Counted from the first letter of the stretch, positions 53,701-62,556 are shown. The stretch: DNA of 64,000 nt from Candidatus Brachythrix odensensis (GCA_016714465.1 JADKDT010000028.1:95258-159257); one strand, 5' to 3'. The notes: a model not told the origin generated them from the letters alone. Translations and numbers: made by a program.

Positions 53701-54005
53701 GGTCAGGTGGCGTGCCGGGAACGCTGCCGCCCGGCTGGAACAGCCAACCCGTGCCCGGGGGTATCGCGCTGCGGACCGAAACAAACCCATTGCTGACCTG
53801 TCAACCGGTGTTTATCGACTTGCTGAATGTCGTCCCACCCAGCGTGAATCAAATTCGAATCTTTGCGACCGATCAAAATCACAACATCATCGGCCAGTTT
53901 GTCAGCACGAAGATCAGCGGCCTCGCAGCGGGCGCGGAAGGGGATGCGCGCTGGAGCGCGCCACCGCCCTGCCAATCACGATCCGCGCCGCTGCGGGGCG
54001 ATTGA
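50763..54005 (+). CDS. Clostripain-like C11 protease with lamin-tail domain, two frameshifts
   Basis: A 25-residue basic lead and helix are followed by 'EYLAYLPMIGRIP', then a lamin-tail domain ('IVNEVMYWTPPEAGHAWVEL', about 100-215). A missing C near 51408 shifts the frame. The C11 domain follows: catalytic His in 'ALALAGHGQGWKG' (about 52017) and Cys in 'VFFYSCLMGMAEV' (about 52130). A Ca-binding-like 'CDRDNIDDPDDDND' and a Thr/Pro linker follow; near 53495, in that linker, the frame shifts back to give 'TPSPTQPFNLTGISSVF' and a final beta domain. Total about 1081 codons. GGAGGGGG precedes ATG 50763. A secreted Cys protease. Confidence 0.8.
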
Positions 54006-54013
54006 GGGGGGCG

Positions 54014-54661
54014 CTAGACGTTTTCGATCATCGCGGCCCGCCGGGCCTGATACTCGGCATCCGTGATCAGGCCCTGCTTGTGCGCGTCGGCCAGCTCTTG
54101 CAGCGACTCGGACAAGCTCTGCTCGGGCGCGCGCGCCGCCTGTGCCGCATATGGCTCAGCGCCCAACTGGCGCAGTTCTTCCTTGGCGTCCAGCATGGCC
54201 TTCTTGAACTTGAGCGGGTCCTGGATCTGGCGGAGCTTATTCAGGCCGATATCGCTGCCGGTCAGGATCTCCAGGTCACCATAGCCCAGCAGGCGCCCCC
54301 AGAACGACTGGTCCAGCACGACATCGTTGATCTTGTCCAGTGACGAGTCGATGGTGTGCTTGTTGATGACGCCCTCGAGCTGGATGATCCGCCGGTTGGT
54401 GACGATGTACTGCTCGGCCGACCAGTGAATGTAGGTCGGCAGAAACCATACGACTGGCACGATCAGCAGGGCGAACGGCAAATAGCGCACGACGCCCGTG
54501 ATGTCGGGCGGCAGGACGGTCACCGCGACGGCGCTCGCAATCGCGATCACGACCGCCATCAACACGCTGACCAGCAGCGTCACCCGCCACACGATCCAAT
54601 GCCGATGCCGGATCAAAACGATGCGTTCATTTTCGCCCAGAAGCCCTTGCACGTAGCCCAT
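54014..54661 (-). CDS. Bacterial PH-domain membrane protein with SHOCT-like tail
   Basis: 215 residues. Two helices ('VTLLVSVLMAVVIAIASAVA' and 'YLPFALLIVPVVWFLPTYI') precede a bPH_2 domain: 'QYIVTNRRIIQLEGVINKHT', 'IDSSLDKINDVVLDQS' and 'GYGDLEILTGSDIG'. The C-terminal 'LQELADAHKQGLITDAEYQA' is a SHOCT motif. Function unknown; such proteins sit in the inner membrane. ATG 54661 follows GAGGTG; the longer frame runs into the MITE-like element and is rejected. Convergent with the C11 protease gene, 8 bases apart. Confidence 0.82.
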   Translation of the reverse strand: MGYVQGLLGENERIVLIRHRHWIVWRVTLLVSVLMAVVIAIASAVAVTVLPPDITGVVRYLPFALLIVPVVWFLPTYIHWSAEQYIVTNRRIIQLEGVINKHTIDSSLDKINDVVLDQSFWGRLLGYGDLEILTGSDIGLNKLRQIQDPLKFKKAMLDAKEELRQLGAEPYAAQAARAPEQSLSESLQELADAHKQGLITDAEYQARRAAMIENV

Positions 54662-54730
54662 GTCGTCACCTCTTCCATCATTGTAGGCGCGAGATGGGTT
54701 TCCCGCGCAGGATTTCCCGGGCGCGCCATA

Positions 54731-54929
54731 GCTCTTGCAAAGTCCGCTGTTCACCCGCGGAAGCCCGCCGCACCAACTATCGCCAAAACAATTTGCAGGA
54801 GAACGGGAGAACGGGAGGGAAATTGCCCTCCTCTCCCGTTCTCTCGTTCTCCTGCAATCCGCTATAAACGGGCGACAAAGGATGGACGAGACACGCATGG
54901 GGGATTCTGTCAAGGGACTTTGCAAGAGC
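54731..54929. mobile_element. MITE-like element with 15-bp perfect terminal inverted repeats
   Basis: GCTCTTGCAAAGTCC (54731-54745) and GGACTTTGCAAGAGC (54915-54929) are exact inverted repeats bounding 199 bp. The centre is a long hairpin, TTGCAGGAGAACGGGAG... pairing with CTCTCGTTCTCCTGCAA (one mismatch in 25). No reading frame. Flanks ATA/CCTG show no clear target-site duplication. A decayed copy lies at 45181 and a fragment at 48933. Confidence 0.85.
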
Positions 54930-54951
54930 CCTGACGAGCACGCCCAGGTGA

Positions 54952-55002
54952 GTTCATGAAGCGCTCGGCCCCGGCGACGCCGGGGCCGAGCGCTTCATGA
55001 AC
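54952..55002. repeat. Palindrome overlapping the 3' end of the MFS gene, 24-bp perfect arms
   Basis: GTTCATGAAGCGCTCGGCCC... (54952-54975) pairs exactly with 54979-55002 around GAC. It encodes the last 15 or so codons and the TGA (54954-54956) of the MFS gene, giving 'RSAPASPGPSAS'. Confidence 0.92.
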
Positions 55003-56218
55003 AAGAAAACGCCAAGCAGGCCGGCCGCCAGGATGGCCAGCCCGGCAGCGATGTAGAAATAGGTGGCGAAGCCGAACGCGTTGACCAGCACGCCGCCGAT
55101 GGCGGCCGAACTCGCCCAGCCCAAACCGAGCCCAACGGTGCTCACCCCGGCAATGATGATCCGCCAGTGCCCCGCCACCAGCTCCTGGCTCATGATCGTG
55201 CGGGCGGCGGTCGCGACCGCTGAAAGCAAGATAACGGTAATGTAGGCGGAGCTGGCCACCCAGGTTATTTGCGCCGCGGCGAGCAACACCAGCACGCCAC
55301 CGCTGGCGGCGGTGGCAAACAGGATCACCCGCGACGCGCCCAGCCGGCGCAGCAGGAACGGCGCGCTGAAGGCGCCGAGAACAGAGAAGAATTGGGCCAC
55401 CCCAAACACCACGCCGATGTCGGCCGTCGGCATTTGCAGTTGCCGGTCGAGGTAGACATTGAAGAAGCAGGGACCGAGCCCTCGCTTGCGGTGAGCAGGA
55501 ACATCAGCCCGCCCCAGAAGAGCAGCAGCGCCGTCGGCCGGCCGACCGATGAGACGGTCCCTGAACCGGACTCATCCGGTTGATCGCGCAAGCGGGTGAG
55601 GATCAAGACGCTGATGCCATGGCAGATCGCCGTCAACGACAGCGCCGCGCGGAAAGGGGCCGGATCGGTTGCGGACGCGCCAGACAGGGTAGTCAGCGCG
55701 GCGGGCAGGATCCCGGCCACGATGCTGCCGACGAAGCCCATGACTGAGAACATGATCACCTGGGTCGAGAAGACCAGGTTCAGCAAGTTTCTGGGCGCGG
55801 AGCGCATCATGAACGGGGCGCCGTTCGAGCCGCCAAAGGCGCCGCCGATCCAAAACACCATCCAGCCGAAGACGATAACCGGCGTCAGGAATTGGCGCGG
55901 AAAAAACTCGGCGCACAACACGATGGCGAAGCCCAGCCCATGCAGCCCATGCCAGAGATACAGCGCGGGGCGGGCCCCAAAGCGCCGGCCAAAGGCGCCG
56001 GCCGGAAGGGCCATCAGGGCCCAGATCAGTTGGCCGAAGCCGATCAAGGTGCCGATGAATTGCGCATCGTAGCCCAGGCGCAGCAAATACAAATTGAACA
56101 GCACGGCCTGGATGCCAAAATAGCCAAACCCGCTCACCCCAAACACGGCCAGCATCAACCAGGTATTCCGGCCAAAGCCGCGCAGGACGCCCAGGGTGTT
56201 AGTCATGAAGAGGCGCAT
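54954..56218 (-). CDS. MFS transporter, frameshifted
   Basis: About 421 codons with some twelve helices. The first part (ATG 56218 to about 55475) includes 'ALPAGAFGRRFGARP', the MFS loop 2-3 signature, and 'GGAFGGSNGAPFMMR'. A one-base shift near 55475 joins it to a second part starting 'GPCFFNVYLDRQLQMPTADI' and carrying 'LLRRLGASRVILF'. Substrate unknown. The C-terminal tail is encoded inside a palindrome (54952-55002), so it may have replaced the original end. It is divergent from the mannonate dehydratase gene. Confidence 0.75.
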
Positions 56219-56266
56219 GGTATCGCGGATTGTCGCCAACGTATCTGGCTGTGTTTACCTAAAGAT

Positions 56267-56312
56267 TTCCGGAGACGATATCCCCGGCTCCGCCGAGTAT
56301 CGTCTCCCGGAA
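56267..56312. repeat. Degenerate intergenic palindrome between divergent genes
   Basis: TTCCGGAGACGATATCCCC pairs imperfectly with ...AGTATCGTCTCCCGGAA; several inner bases of the right arm are lost. Same subgroup as 944 and 49762. Confidence 0.75.
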
Positions 56313-56358
56313 CCAGAATCAATGAACACGTGTCCATATCCGTGCTACAATAGCCAGT

Positions 56359-57445
56359 ATGAAACTTGGACTTGGACTTTACGGAAACATGCTGAACGCC
56401 GAGAACTTTTGCTTTGCGAAGCAGGCCGGCGCCAGCCACATCGTCGCCCACATCGTGGGCAACTTCAACAAAGACCGGGCCAAGACCACCTCGGGCGACC
56501 CGGCCTATGGCTTTGGGGTGAGCGATCCGGAGGAGCACATCTGGAGCTACGAAGGCATGCGCGAGCTGCGGGCGGCCATCAACGCCGAAGGCCTCGAGCT
56601 CGAGGCGATCGAAAAATTTCGAGCCCGCCCACTGGAGCGATGTGCTGCTGGACGGCCCGCGCCGAGATGAGCAGATGGCGTTGTGCAAGCGCATCGTCCG
56701 GGACGCCGGGCGGGCCGGCATCCGTGCGATTGGCTACAACTTCAGCATCGCCAGCGTGTGGGGGCGCGACACCCAGCCTGTGGCGCGCGGTGGCGCGCTC
56801 TCCGTCGGCTATCACAATCCGGTCCAGCCGCCCATCCCCAATGGGATGGTCTGGAATATGGTCTATGACCGCGAGCAGTTTGACCCGGCCGGCGGCAAGG
56901 GCGTGATCGAGCCGTTTTCACATGACGCGCTGTGGGATCGTTTCGCGCGCTTTATGAGCGAGATGGCCCCGGTCGCCGAAGAGGCGAATGTGCGCCTGGC
57001 CCTGCACCCAGACGATCCGCCCCTGCCCACCCTGCGCGGAACCCCGCGCCTGGTCTACAACGCCAACCTGTATCAGCGCGCGCTGGATCTTGTGCCCAGC
57101 CCGATGAACACCCTCGAGTTCTGCATCGGCACGCTGGCCGAGATGAACGACGACAACGACCTGTATGAGGTGATCGACCGCTACAGCAAGACCGGCCGGA
57201 TCGCTTATGTCCACTTCCGGAACGTGCGGGGCAAGGTCCCGTTTTACGATGAAATGTTCGTCGATGACGGCGATGTCGACATGGCCCGGGCGTTGGGCAT
57301 TCTGCACAAGAATGGCTACGACGGGGTGATGATCCCCGACCACACCCCGGCCATGAGCTGCGCCGCGCCCTGGCATGCCGGGATGGCCTATGCCCTGGGC
57401 TGGATGCGCGGCGTGATCGGGATGCTCAAGCGCGGCAATCGCTGA
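56359..57445 (+). CDS. uxuA: Mannonate dehydratase-like protein, frameshifted
   Basis: About 362 codons. The first 85 residues ('MKLGLGLYGNMLNAENFCFA') join the rest after removing one A from the AAAAA at about 56613, giving 'IENFEPAHWSDVLLDGPRR'. The UxuA pattern is clear: 'GIRAIGYNFSIASVWGRD', 'VARGGALSVGYHNPV', 'LALHPDDPPLPTLRGTPR', 'LEFCIGTLAEM' and 'MIPDHTP'. The enzyme dehydrates D-mannonate to 2-keto-3-deoxygluconate in glucuronate breakdown, but the family also contains related dehydratases. A -10-like TACAATAG precedes the start. Confidence 0.82.
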
Positions 57446-57463
57446 GCTTTCCCAGCAACATCT

Positions 57464-57510
57464 GGCGAGACGACAATCCCCGCGCTTCGCGCGGGGATTG
57501 TCGTCTCGCC
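57464..57510. repeat. Intergenic palindrome, 22-bp perfect arms, shared flank with 11961 copy
   Basis: GGCGAGACGACAATCCCC... pairs exactly with 57489-57510 around TTC. Its right flank (ATTTTCAGGATGACTTCTAG) is the inverse of the left flank of the 11961 copy. It lies between convergent genes. Confidence 0.93.
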
Positions 57511-57530
57511 GACGATTTTCAGGATGACTT

Positions 57531-57779
57531 CTAGAGTCCTTCCTGTTCGGGACCCCAGCCGCCCGGGTTGCCCTTGAAGACGGTGACGACGACAAGCTTT
57601 GCCTTGTTCGTGATGACGGTGACCTGGCTCGAGTCATGATAGAACCGCATGTGATCACCGGCCTTCAGCTTGGTTTGCCACGGGTTCGGGTCTCCCTTGA
57701 CGGCGGCTTCACACTGTTCTTTCGTGATGCCTCTTTTTGTGAGACGTTCTTCTGCGTGCTTGGTATACGTGAGTGCCAT
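57531..57779 (-). CDS. DUF4258-like small protein
   Basis: 82 residues. 'YTKHAEERLTKRGITKEQCE' is the start of the DUF4258 pattern (H-A-x2-R-x4-R-G-I), and 'MRFYHDSSQVTVITNKAKL' with 'VVTVFKGN' completes the beta sheet of an RelE-like small fold. Lys-rich and lower in GC than its neighbours, so possibly transferred. DUF4258 proteins often act as toxins beside an antitoxin; no antitoxin is seen next to it here. AAAGGAGATTAC upstream is a strong ribosome site. Confidence 0.75.
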   Translation of the reverse strand: MALTYTKHAEERLTKRGITKEQCEAAVKGDPNPWQTKLKAGDHMRFYHDSSQVTVITNKAKLVVVTVFKGNPGGWGPEQEGL

Positions 57780-58096
57780 ACGTAATCTCCTTTAATGGAC
57801 GATGATGGGTTTCTGATCATCCATCATTGCCGGATTCCAATGAATCCGAATTCGACTTCAGGACATTAGCAGTGGCGGGTGATCCTGTCAACCGAGCCTC
57901 AGTTTGCCCATGGCTCCGACAGCGTTCCACGACTACGGCTGCCGAGCCATTGCTCGAGCCGCCGGCGACATGTCGGGCGCCTTCAAACGAATGACCCCGC
58001 CGGCGCATGCCGGCAGGGTCTTCAGAAGCGGTGCGAAAGATTCGAAGCGACGCGCCGTCGGATTCGCTCAGGGCGCTGGCGCCGCGCGCGAGTCCA
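57780..58096. other. Gene-free stretch
   Basis: Contains two short hairpins (GATGATGG...CCATCATT near 57803-57827 and GGATTCCAATGAATCC at 57833-57848) and no coding frame I would support. It is presumably the promoter region of the DUF4258 gene and the 3' flank of the reductase gene. Confidence 0.5.
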
Positions 58097-58690
58097 TCAG
58101 CTCCGGGAGGCGCCCGCGCTGGCGCGCGCATAGTTGACGACAATGACGCCCTGCGGGGTGACTGTGCTTTCGGTCACACTGAACCCCATCGGGATCGTGC
58201 CGCCGGCAAACAACCGCTTTCCAGCGCCCAACGTAATCGGATAAATCATCAACCAGAACGTGTCGACCAGATCATGCTTGATGAGCGTCTGAAGGAGATG
58301 GCCACTCCCCCACACGTGCAAATCCGGCCCGGGTTGTTGCTTGATCATGGCGACCTTTGCCGCAACATCGCCGTTCAGAATGACCGAAGGATACCAATCG
58401 CCGGAAGTCAAGGTGTTTGAAGCCACGTACTTCGTCGCCGCGTTTGCGCCCGGCCAGGCGTCGCCATGCTGGGGCCAGTACGGGGCCCAAATGTCATAGG
58501 TTTTGCGCCCGAGCAACAGATCGAACGGCAGGCTCATCTGCTTTCGCAGGAGCGTTCCAAGAGCCGGGTCGGAGTATCGCGATATCCACCCGCCATGGGC
58601 AAAGCCGCCGCTGGTGTCTTCGTCCGGCCCGCCCGGGCCCTGGATGACGCCGTCAAGGGAAATATGTTCAAGCACAACCACTTTTCGCAT
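58097..58690 (-). CDS. RibD C-terminal/dihydrofolate-reductase-family protein
   Basis: 197 residues. 'MRKVVVLEHISLDGVIQGPG' is the typical start of the DHFR-like family, followed by 'LLLGRKTYDIWAPYWPQ', 'KYVASNTL', 'PDLHVWGSGHLLQTLIKHDL' and 'LMIYPITLGAGKRLF'. It binds NADPH and a pteridine- or pyrimidine-like substrate, though these stand-alone copies are largely uncharacterised. Single gene. A GAGGAA ribosome site lies upstream. Confidence 0.88.
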   Translation of the reverse strand: MRKVVVLEHISLDGVIQGPGGPDEDTSGGFAHGGWISRYSDPALGTLLRKQMSLPFDLLLGRKTYDIWAPYWPQHGDAWPGANAATKYVASNTLTSGDWYPSVILNGDVAAKVAMIKQQPGPDLHVWGSGHLLQTLIKHDLVDTFWLMIYPITLGAGKRLFAGGTIPMGFSVTESTVTPQGVIVVNYARASAGASRS

Positions 58691-58959
58691 GGGTGAGTTC
58701 CTCCGAGATTTGGATTAACAGCTCGTATTCTGCCAGCAATCCCGAGGAGATCAGGCGGCGGTGTCATCATTGCTGAGTGGGCCGCGCTGCGCCGTCATGC
58801 TGAGTTCCGGACCGCTTTCAGCGGAAGAGTGGGCAGACACGCGGGCCCGAGCGTCCGCTTCGGCGGGCAAGTCAGAGGGCCTGCGCGAACATGTTCCAGG
58901 GAGCGCGGTTCGCCGGGCCACGGCGTGCTAGACCATGTGAACCGCGCACCCTCCTCGGT

Positions 58960-59380
58960 TGTCATCCTGAGTTTCGGACCGCGTTCAGCGGAATGGGCCG
59001 GCAGAAACGGCGCGGCGCGGCAGCGCACAATAAGCGCAGGCATCCTGAGCGGAGCGCATCGGCGCGCACGCGTCGATGCGCGCAGTCGAAGGGCGCCTGC
59101 GCTCCATTCGTCAGCGGAAGCGCCCTGACTTCGAGGGCCTCCTTCGACTGCGGGCGGCTGGCACCGGCTGTTGGCTCTCCCGCCGCCGCCCTCCGCTCAG
59201 GATGCTTTTGCGCGTGGATGCGGGGCTGGTTTCGAGCAGCGCGGCACAGGCTGATCCATCAAGTGGGGATTTTCCGCGCGAAGGTCCCTAGCGTTGCGCG
59301 GACATCCGAAATCGGCAACAAAACGCATTTACGGAATACCTCACGCCCGGCGTCACATCACAGGGTCCTTCGCTCGCCCC
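58960..59380. repeat. Dispersed intergenic repeat, forward copy
   Basis: Begins GTCATCCTGAGTTTCGGACC, then shares GGCAGAAACGGCG, AAGCGCAGGCAT, CTCAGGATGCTT, GAGCAGCGCGGCACA, GCGCGAAGG, GAAATCGG and CACAGGGTCCTTCGCTCGCC in the same order with the inverse copy at 62901-63196. A short third piece lies at 58794-58845. Long frames here are low-quality and rejected. The whole 58691-59561 gap holds no gene I support. Confidence 0.75.
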
Positions 59381-59561
59381 AGCGCGCGTCCAGCCCGACC
59401 CGGTGGGGCGAGCTCAGGTGACACTGGGTATCAAATGCGCGGGCGGCCAGGGGCCGCGGAGGCGGAACCCGGCGCGCGCGCGATGTATCGCCCGCTTGAC
59501 AGGCTGGGTCATCGCCAGTACAACCCGCTGAACGTTCAGCAGTCCGCAAGGGGGGGAAAGC

Positions 59562-60533
59562 ATGACGACGGTACGCGATCTCAAGTTCGATACGCTGCGA
59601 CTCGAGCAGGACGGCCGCGTCCTGACCGCCTTTTTCTCGAACCCGCCGCTCAGCTTCCTGAATATGGCCTTCATCCGCGACCTCGACCGCCTCACGGATG
59701 CCGTGGATGACGACCCCTCGGTGGGCGCGGTTGTGCTGACCGGGGGCGACCAGGGCCGCTTTCTCACCCACGCGGATCCGCGCGAGTTTGGGGATCTGCA
59801 GAAACTGCCCCACCCGCAGGTGTCGATGCGGGTGATGGAGTTTATCGTGCCGCTGCTCAACCTGCTGCTGCGGATCCCCGGGCTGGTCGGCACGGTCGAA
59901 AAGGTTGGGGGCGTTGCCGGCAATGGGCTCGCCATGGGCTTTCGCTGGAAGCGGGCGACCCTGCGGATGAACCGATCGCGGGTCGTCTACATCGGGGCGA
60001 TCAACGGCCCGGCCCTCGAAGGCGGCCAGGAAATCGTGCTCGCCTGCGACCTGCGCTACGCCTCCGACACGCCGAAGCTGCGCATGGGCAATCTGGAGAT
60101 GATCGTGGGCGTGATCCCGGGCGGCGGGGGCACCCACCGGATGTTGCGCATGCTCGGCACCGCCCGCGCGCTCGAACACATTCTCGAAGCTGCCCCGCTG
60201 ACGGCGGCCGAGGCCCTCACGCTCGGCCTGATTCATCGGGTCGTGCCCGAGGGCGAGCTCCTCGCCCAGGCCCAGGCGACCGGCGCTCGCCTCGCGCGCC
60301 GGGCCCCGATCGCGGTCGCGGCCGCGAAACGCTGCATCTACTTCGGAGCGCATCGGGACCTCGGCAGCGCGTTTGACCTCGAAATGGCCGGATTCCTGGC
60401 GGCCGGGTTGGGGCCCGGCCCGGGCCGAGTCCTGCAGCCTTTCCTCGACGATCTGGAGCGTCTTGGCGAAACGCCCCATCTCGCCAATCCAGCGCCCTGG
60501 GTCGAGGGGACGCGGGTCGATTTGGTGAGCTGA
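59562..60533 (+). CDS. Enoyl-CoA hydratase/isomerase-family protein
   Basis: 323 residues, longer than the usual 260. 'VGAVVLTGGDQGRFLTHADP' is the first oxyanion region, 'GAINGPALEGGQEIVLACDL' the second, and 'MIVGVIPGGGGTHRMLRMLG' the active-site helix with the crotonase pattern. An insert of about 45 residues ('MEFIVPLLNLLLRIPGLVGT') is hydrophobic and unusual. The chemistry (hydration or isomerisation of acyl-CoA) is inferred from fold. A strong AAGGGGGGAAAG ribosome site is upstream. It starts an operon with the two following genes. Confidence 0.85.
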   Translation: MTTVRDLKFDTLRLEQDGRVLTAFFSNPPLSFLNMAFIRDLDRLTDAVDDDPSVGAVVLTGGDQGRFLTHADPREFGDLQKLPHPQVSMRVMEFIVPLLNLLLRIPGLVGTVEKVGGVAGNGLAMGFRWKRATLRMNRSRVVYIGAINGPALEGGQEIVLACDLRYASDTPKLRMGNLEMIVGVIPGGGGTHRMLRMLGTARALEHILEAAPLTAAEALTLGLIHRVVPEGELLAQAQATGARLARRAPIAVAAAKRCIYFGAHRDLGSAFDLEMAGFLAAGLGPGPGRVLQPFLDDLERLGETPHLANPAPWVEGTRVDLVS

Positions 60534-60580
60534 AGACACAATACCGGCGGCGAGATCGCCAATGGCGTTGGGAGGGAAAC

Positions 60581-60913
60581 ATGAAGTGGCGCAACCTGCC
60601 GGCTTTTAATCGGTTTACGACCTACCTGATCTACCAGGACGGCGGTGTGTTTGATTCGCAACCACAGAACATGCCGGGCACCGAGTTGGAGACGCGGGTG
60701 ATCAACAGCATCGCCTGGGGCCTCAAGCGCCAGGATCTGCCCATCACCAACTGCCGATTGTCCAACGGTCAGCGGCTTGGCATCGAAGAACTCAGGTTTG
60801 GGCGAACCCTCCCCCAGATGCTCATCAGCCTGCTGACACTCGGCTTCTGGTCGCCTATTACGGTCAGTTGGCGGGGCTGCCGCCCGCCGATCCAATCCGG
60901 AATTCTGGACTGA
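60581..60913 (+). CDS. Hypothetical protein between the hydratase and oxidase genes
   Basis: 110 residues, no family recognised. The N-terminal half looks like an alpha/beta domain ('FNRFTTYLIYQDGGVFDSQP'), and one hydrophobic stretch ('MLISLLTLGFWSPITVSW') may be a membrane helix. The C-terminus ('RGCRPPIQSGILD') is abrupt. GGGAGGGAAAC lies before ATG, and the next gene starts 10 bases after its stop, supporting real translation. Confidence 0.55.
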   Translation: MKWRNLPAFNRFTTYLIYQDGGVFDSQPQNMPGTELETRVINSIAWGLKRQDLPITNCRLSNGQRLGIEELRFGRTLPQMLISLLTLGFWSPITVSWRGCRPPIQSGILD

Positions 60914-60923
60914 GGGACTCGCA

Positions 60924-62472
60924 ATGATCCAACCCGAAAAACAGGGCCCCCAGCCGTGGGCGAGCGTGCACGAGACCTTCCCCACCACGGTGGCGGAAAT
61001 CTACAACGTCGACAATGTCGGTCCGCACGGGAGCCTGCTCTCGGGCTGGGAGATGTTCCGGCGCGCCGGCGAGGACCTGGACGCGCTGATCCAGCAGGCG
61101 CGCGCCGCCCGCAAACGCATTCTCCCGCTTGGCGCGGGCTGGGCGCTGTCGAAGATCAACATCACCAATGGCTGGCTGGTGAACACCAAGCTGCTGAACG
61201 GCTGTTTCGACGTGAGCGACAAGTACTTCGACCCCGCGTATCCGGCCGAGGGGCGTCCCAACCTGGTCCTCGTCCAGGCCGGCATGCAGATCGCCGAGCT
61301 CAACACCTACCTCGAGCTCCTCCCGCGGGTGGAGGGCCAACGGCGGGCGCTCCATGCGGCCGGGATCGGCAACGGCCAGACCGTCGCGGGGGCTATCTCG
61401 GGCAACACCCACGGATCGCATCTCACGTATGGGGCCATGCCCGACTTCGTCACTGGCCTGCACATCGCGACCGGCAGCGGCCAGACGATCTGGCTCGAGC
61501 GCAAGTCGAAGCCGGTCATGAACCAGGACTTCGTCGACAAGCTCGGCGCCCGGCTGATCCGCGACGACGATATCTTCAACGCGGCCGTGGTCAGCTTCGG
61601 CACCTTCCGGGATCATCGCCGCCCTCGCGGTGGAGACCGCCCCGATCTATCAGCTCGAGTTCCCGCCCATCGCCAACATCAGCCACGCCAAGCTGAAGGA
61701 GAAGCTCAACGGCTTCGGGGCCGGCATCATTCCGCAAGACCTCTACCACTACGAGTTCATCTTCGACCCCTTCTCCCAACGCAAGGTGGCCATGGAGGCA
61801 AGCGCGCCAAAGGTGCCCTATATATCCGGCGTTCCGACGCCCAAACCGCGCTGGATCATCCGCGACAAGCGAGGCTACGCGCCCGGCATCACCATCTTGC
61901 GGGTGCTCGGCCCGTTCCGCAACCTATTGCCGGCGCGTTTGCTGACCGAAATAGAGTTCAAGCAGTACCGCAAGAATGCCCTGTTGAACAAAGTGCGCGG
62001 CAGTCCGGGCCAGCTCTACACCTCGTCGATCTACTACCTCGGGGGCTACATCGAGAGCGCGTTCGGGGTGTCGGTCAAAGACGCGGCGGCGACGATCGAC
62101 ATCGCCTCGCAGGTGTCCCAGGAGATGGGCATGCCCTCGATCTACCAGGTCCGGCTGTGCCGGGCCTCGACGGGGACGCTCGCCTTCACCCAGCACGAGC
62201 CGATCACGGCAGTCTTCGAGCTCGGGATGATCCACGACGAGCGCTTCGCTGAGTACGAGCGCCGCCTGGACACCGCGTTTCGGCAGGCCGGCATCCGCTA
62301 CACGATGCACTGGTCCAAGAATTCGGGGGTTAATCCGGACAAACTCAAGTACATGTACGGCGAGGACAGAGTCAAGAGTTGGAAGGCCGCGCGCTCGGCG
62401 ATCTTCGGCGGCGACGCGGCGTTGATGAAGTTGTTCGAGACCGATGTTTTGAAAGAAGCGGGGTTGGATTGA
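60924..62472 (+). CDS. FAD-linked oxidase (aldonolactone-oxidase type), frameshifted
   Basis: About 516 codons. The PCMH FAD domain is in the first part: 'ILPLGAGWALSKINITNGWL', 'LVQAGMQIAELNTYLE', 'AGIGNGQTVAGAISGNTHGS' and 'VVSFGTF'. An extra C near 61608 shifts the frame; after it comes 'GIIAALAVETAPIYQLEF' and a C-terminal domain ending 'ETDVLKEAGLD'. Close in layout to L-gulonolactone/D-arabinonolactone oxidases, but the C-terminal domain lacks a clear HWGK motif ('TMHWSKNSG' may be the equivalent). It is the third gene of an operon with the crotonase-fold gene. Confidence 0.8.
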
Positions 62473-62521
62473 GCGCGCCTGGATGAAACCAACGATCGTC
62501 TGCGTTCATGAAATGCGCGAT

Positions 62522-62556
62522 CCATCCGCAGATTTCGCAGATTTCCGCCGATTCCT
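62522..62556. repeat. Half copy of the ATCCGCAGATT repeat
   Basis: CCATCCGCAGATTTCGCAGA matches one arm of the 42361-42440 inverted repeat; the second arm is absent. Lies in the 3' flank of the FAD-oxidase gene. Confidence 0.7.

Noticed and set aside
54662..54925. N-terminal extension of the PH-domain protein
   Set aside because: The open frame runs through the MITE-like element and has no start signal; ATG 54661 has a good ribosome site.
944..57510. Palindrome apex as the stable C(UUCG)G tetraloop
   Set aside because: Pairing through GGC-TTC-GCC or CGC-TTC-GCG closes the stem to a three-base TTC apex, and some copies have TCC, TGC or GAC instead.
57817..58143. A 108-codon minus-strand frame downstream of the reductase
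   Set aside because: It overlaps the end of the RibD-like gene out of frame, has skewed composition and no recognised fold.
58819..59421. Short genes in the 58.7-59.5 kb gap
   Set aside because: All frames lie within the dispersed repeat, lack ribosome sites and have Arg/Ala-rich composition without domains.
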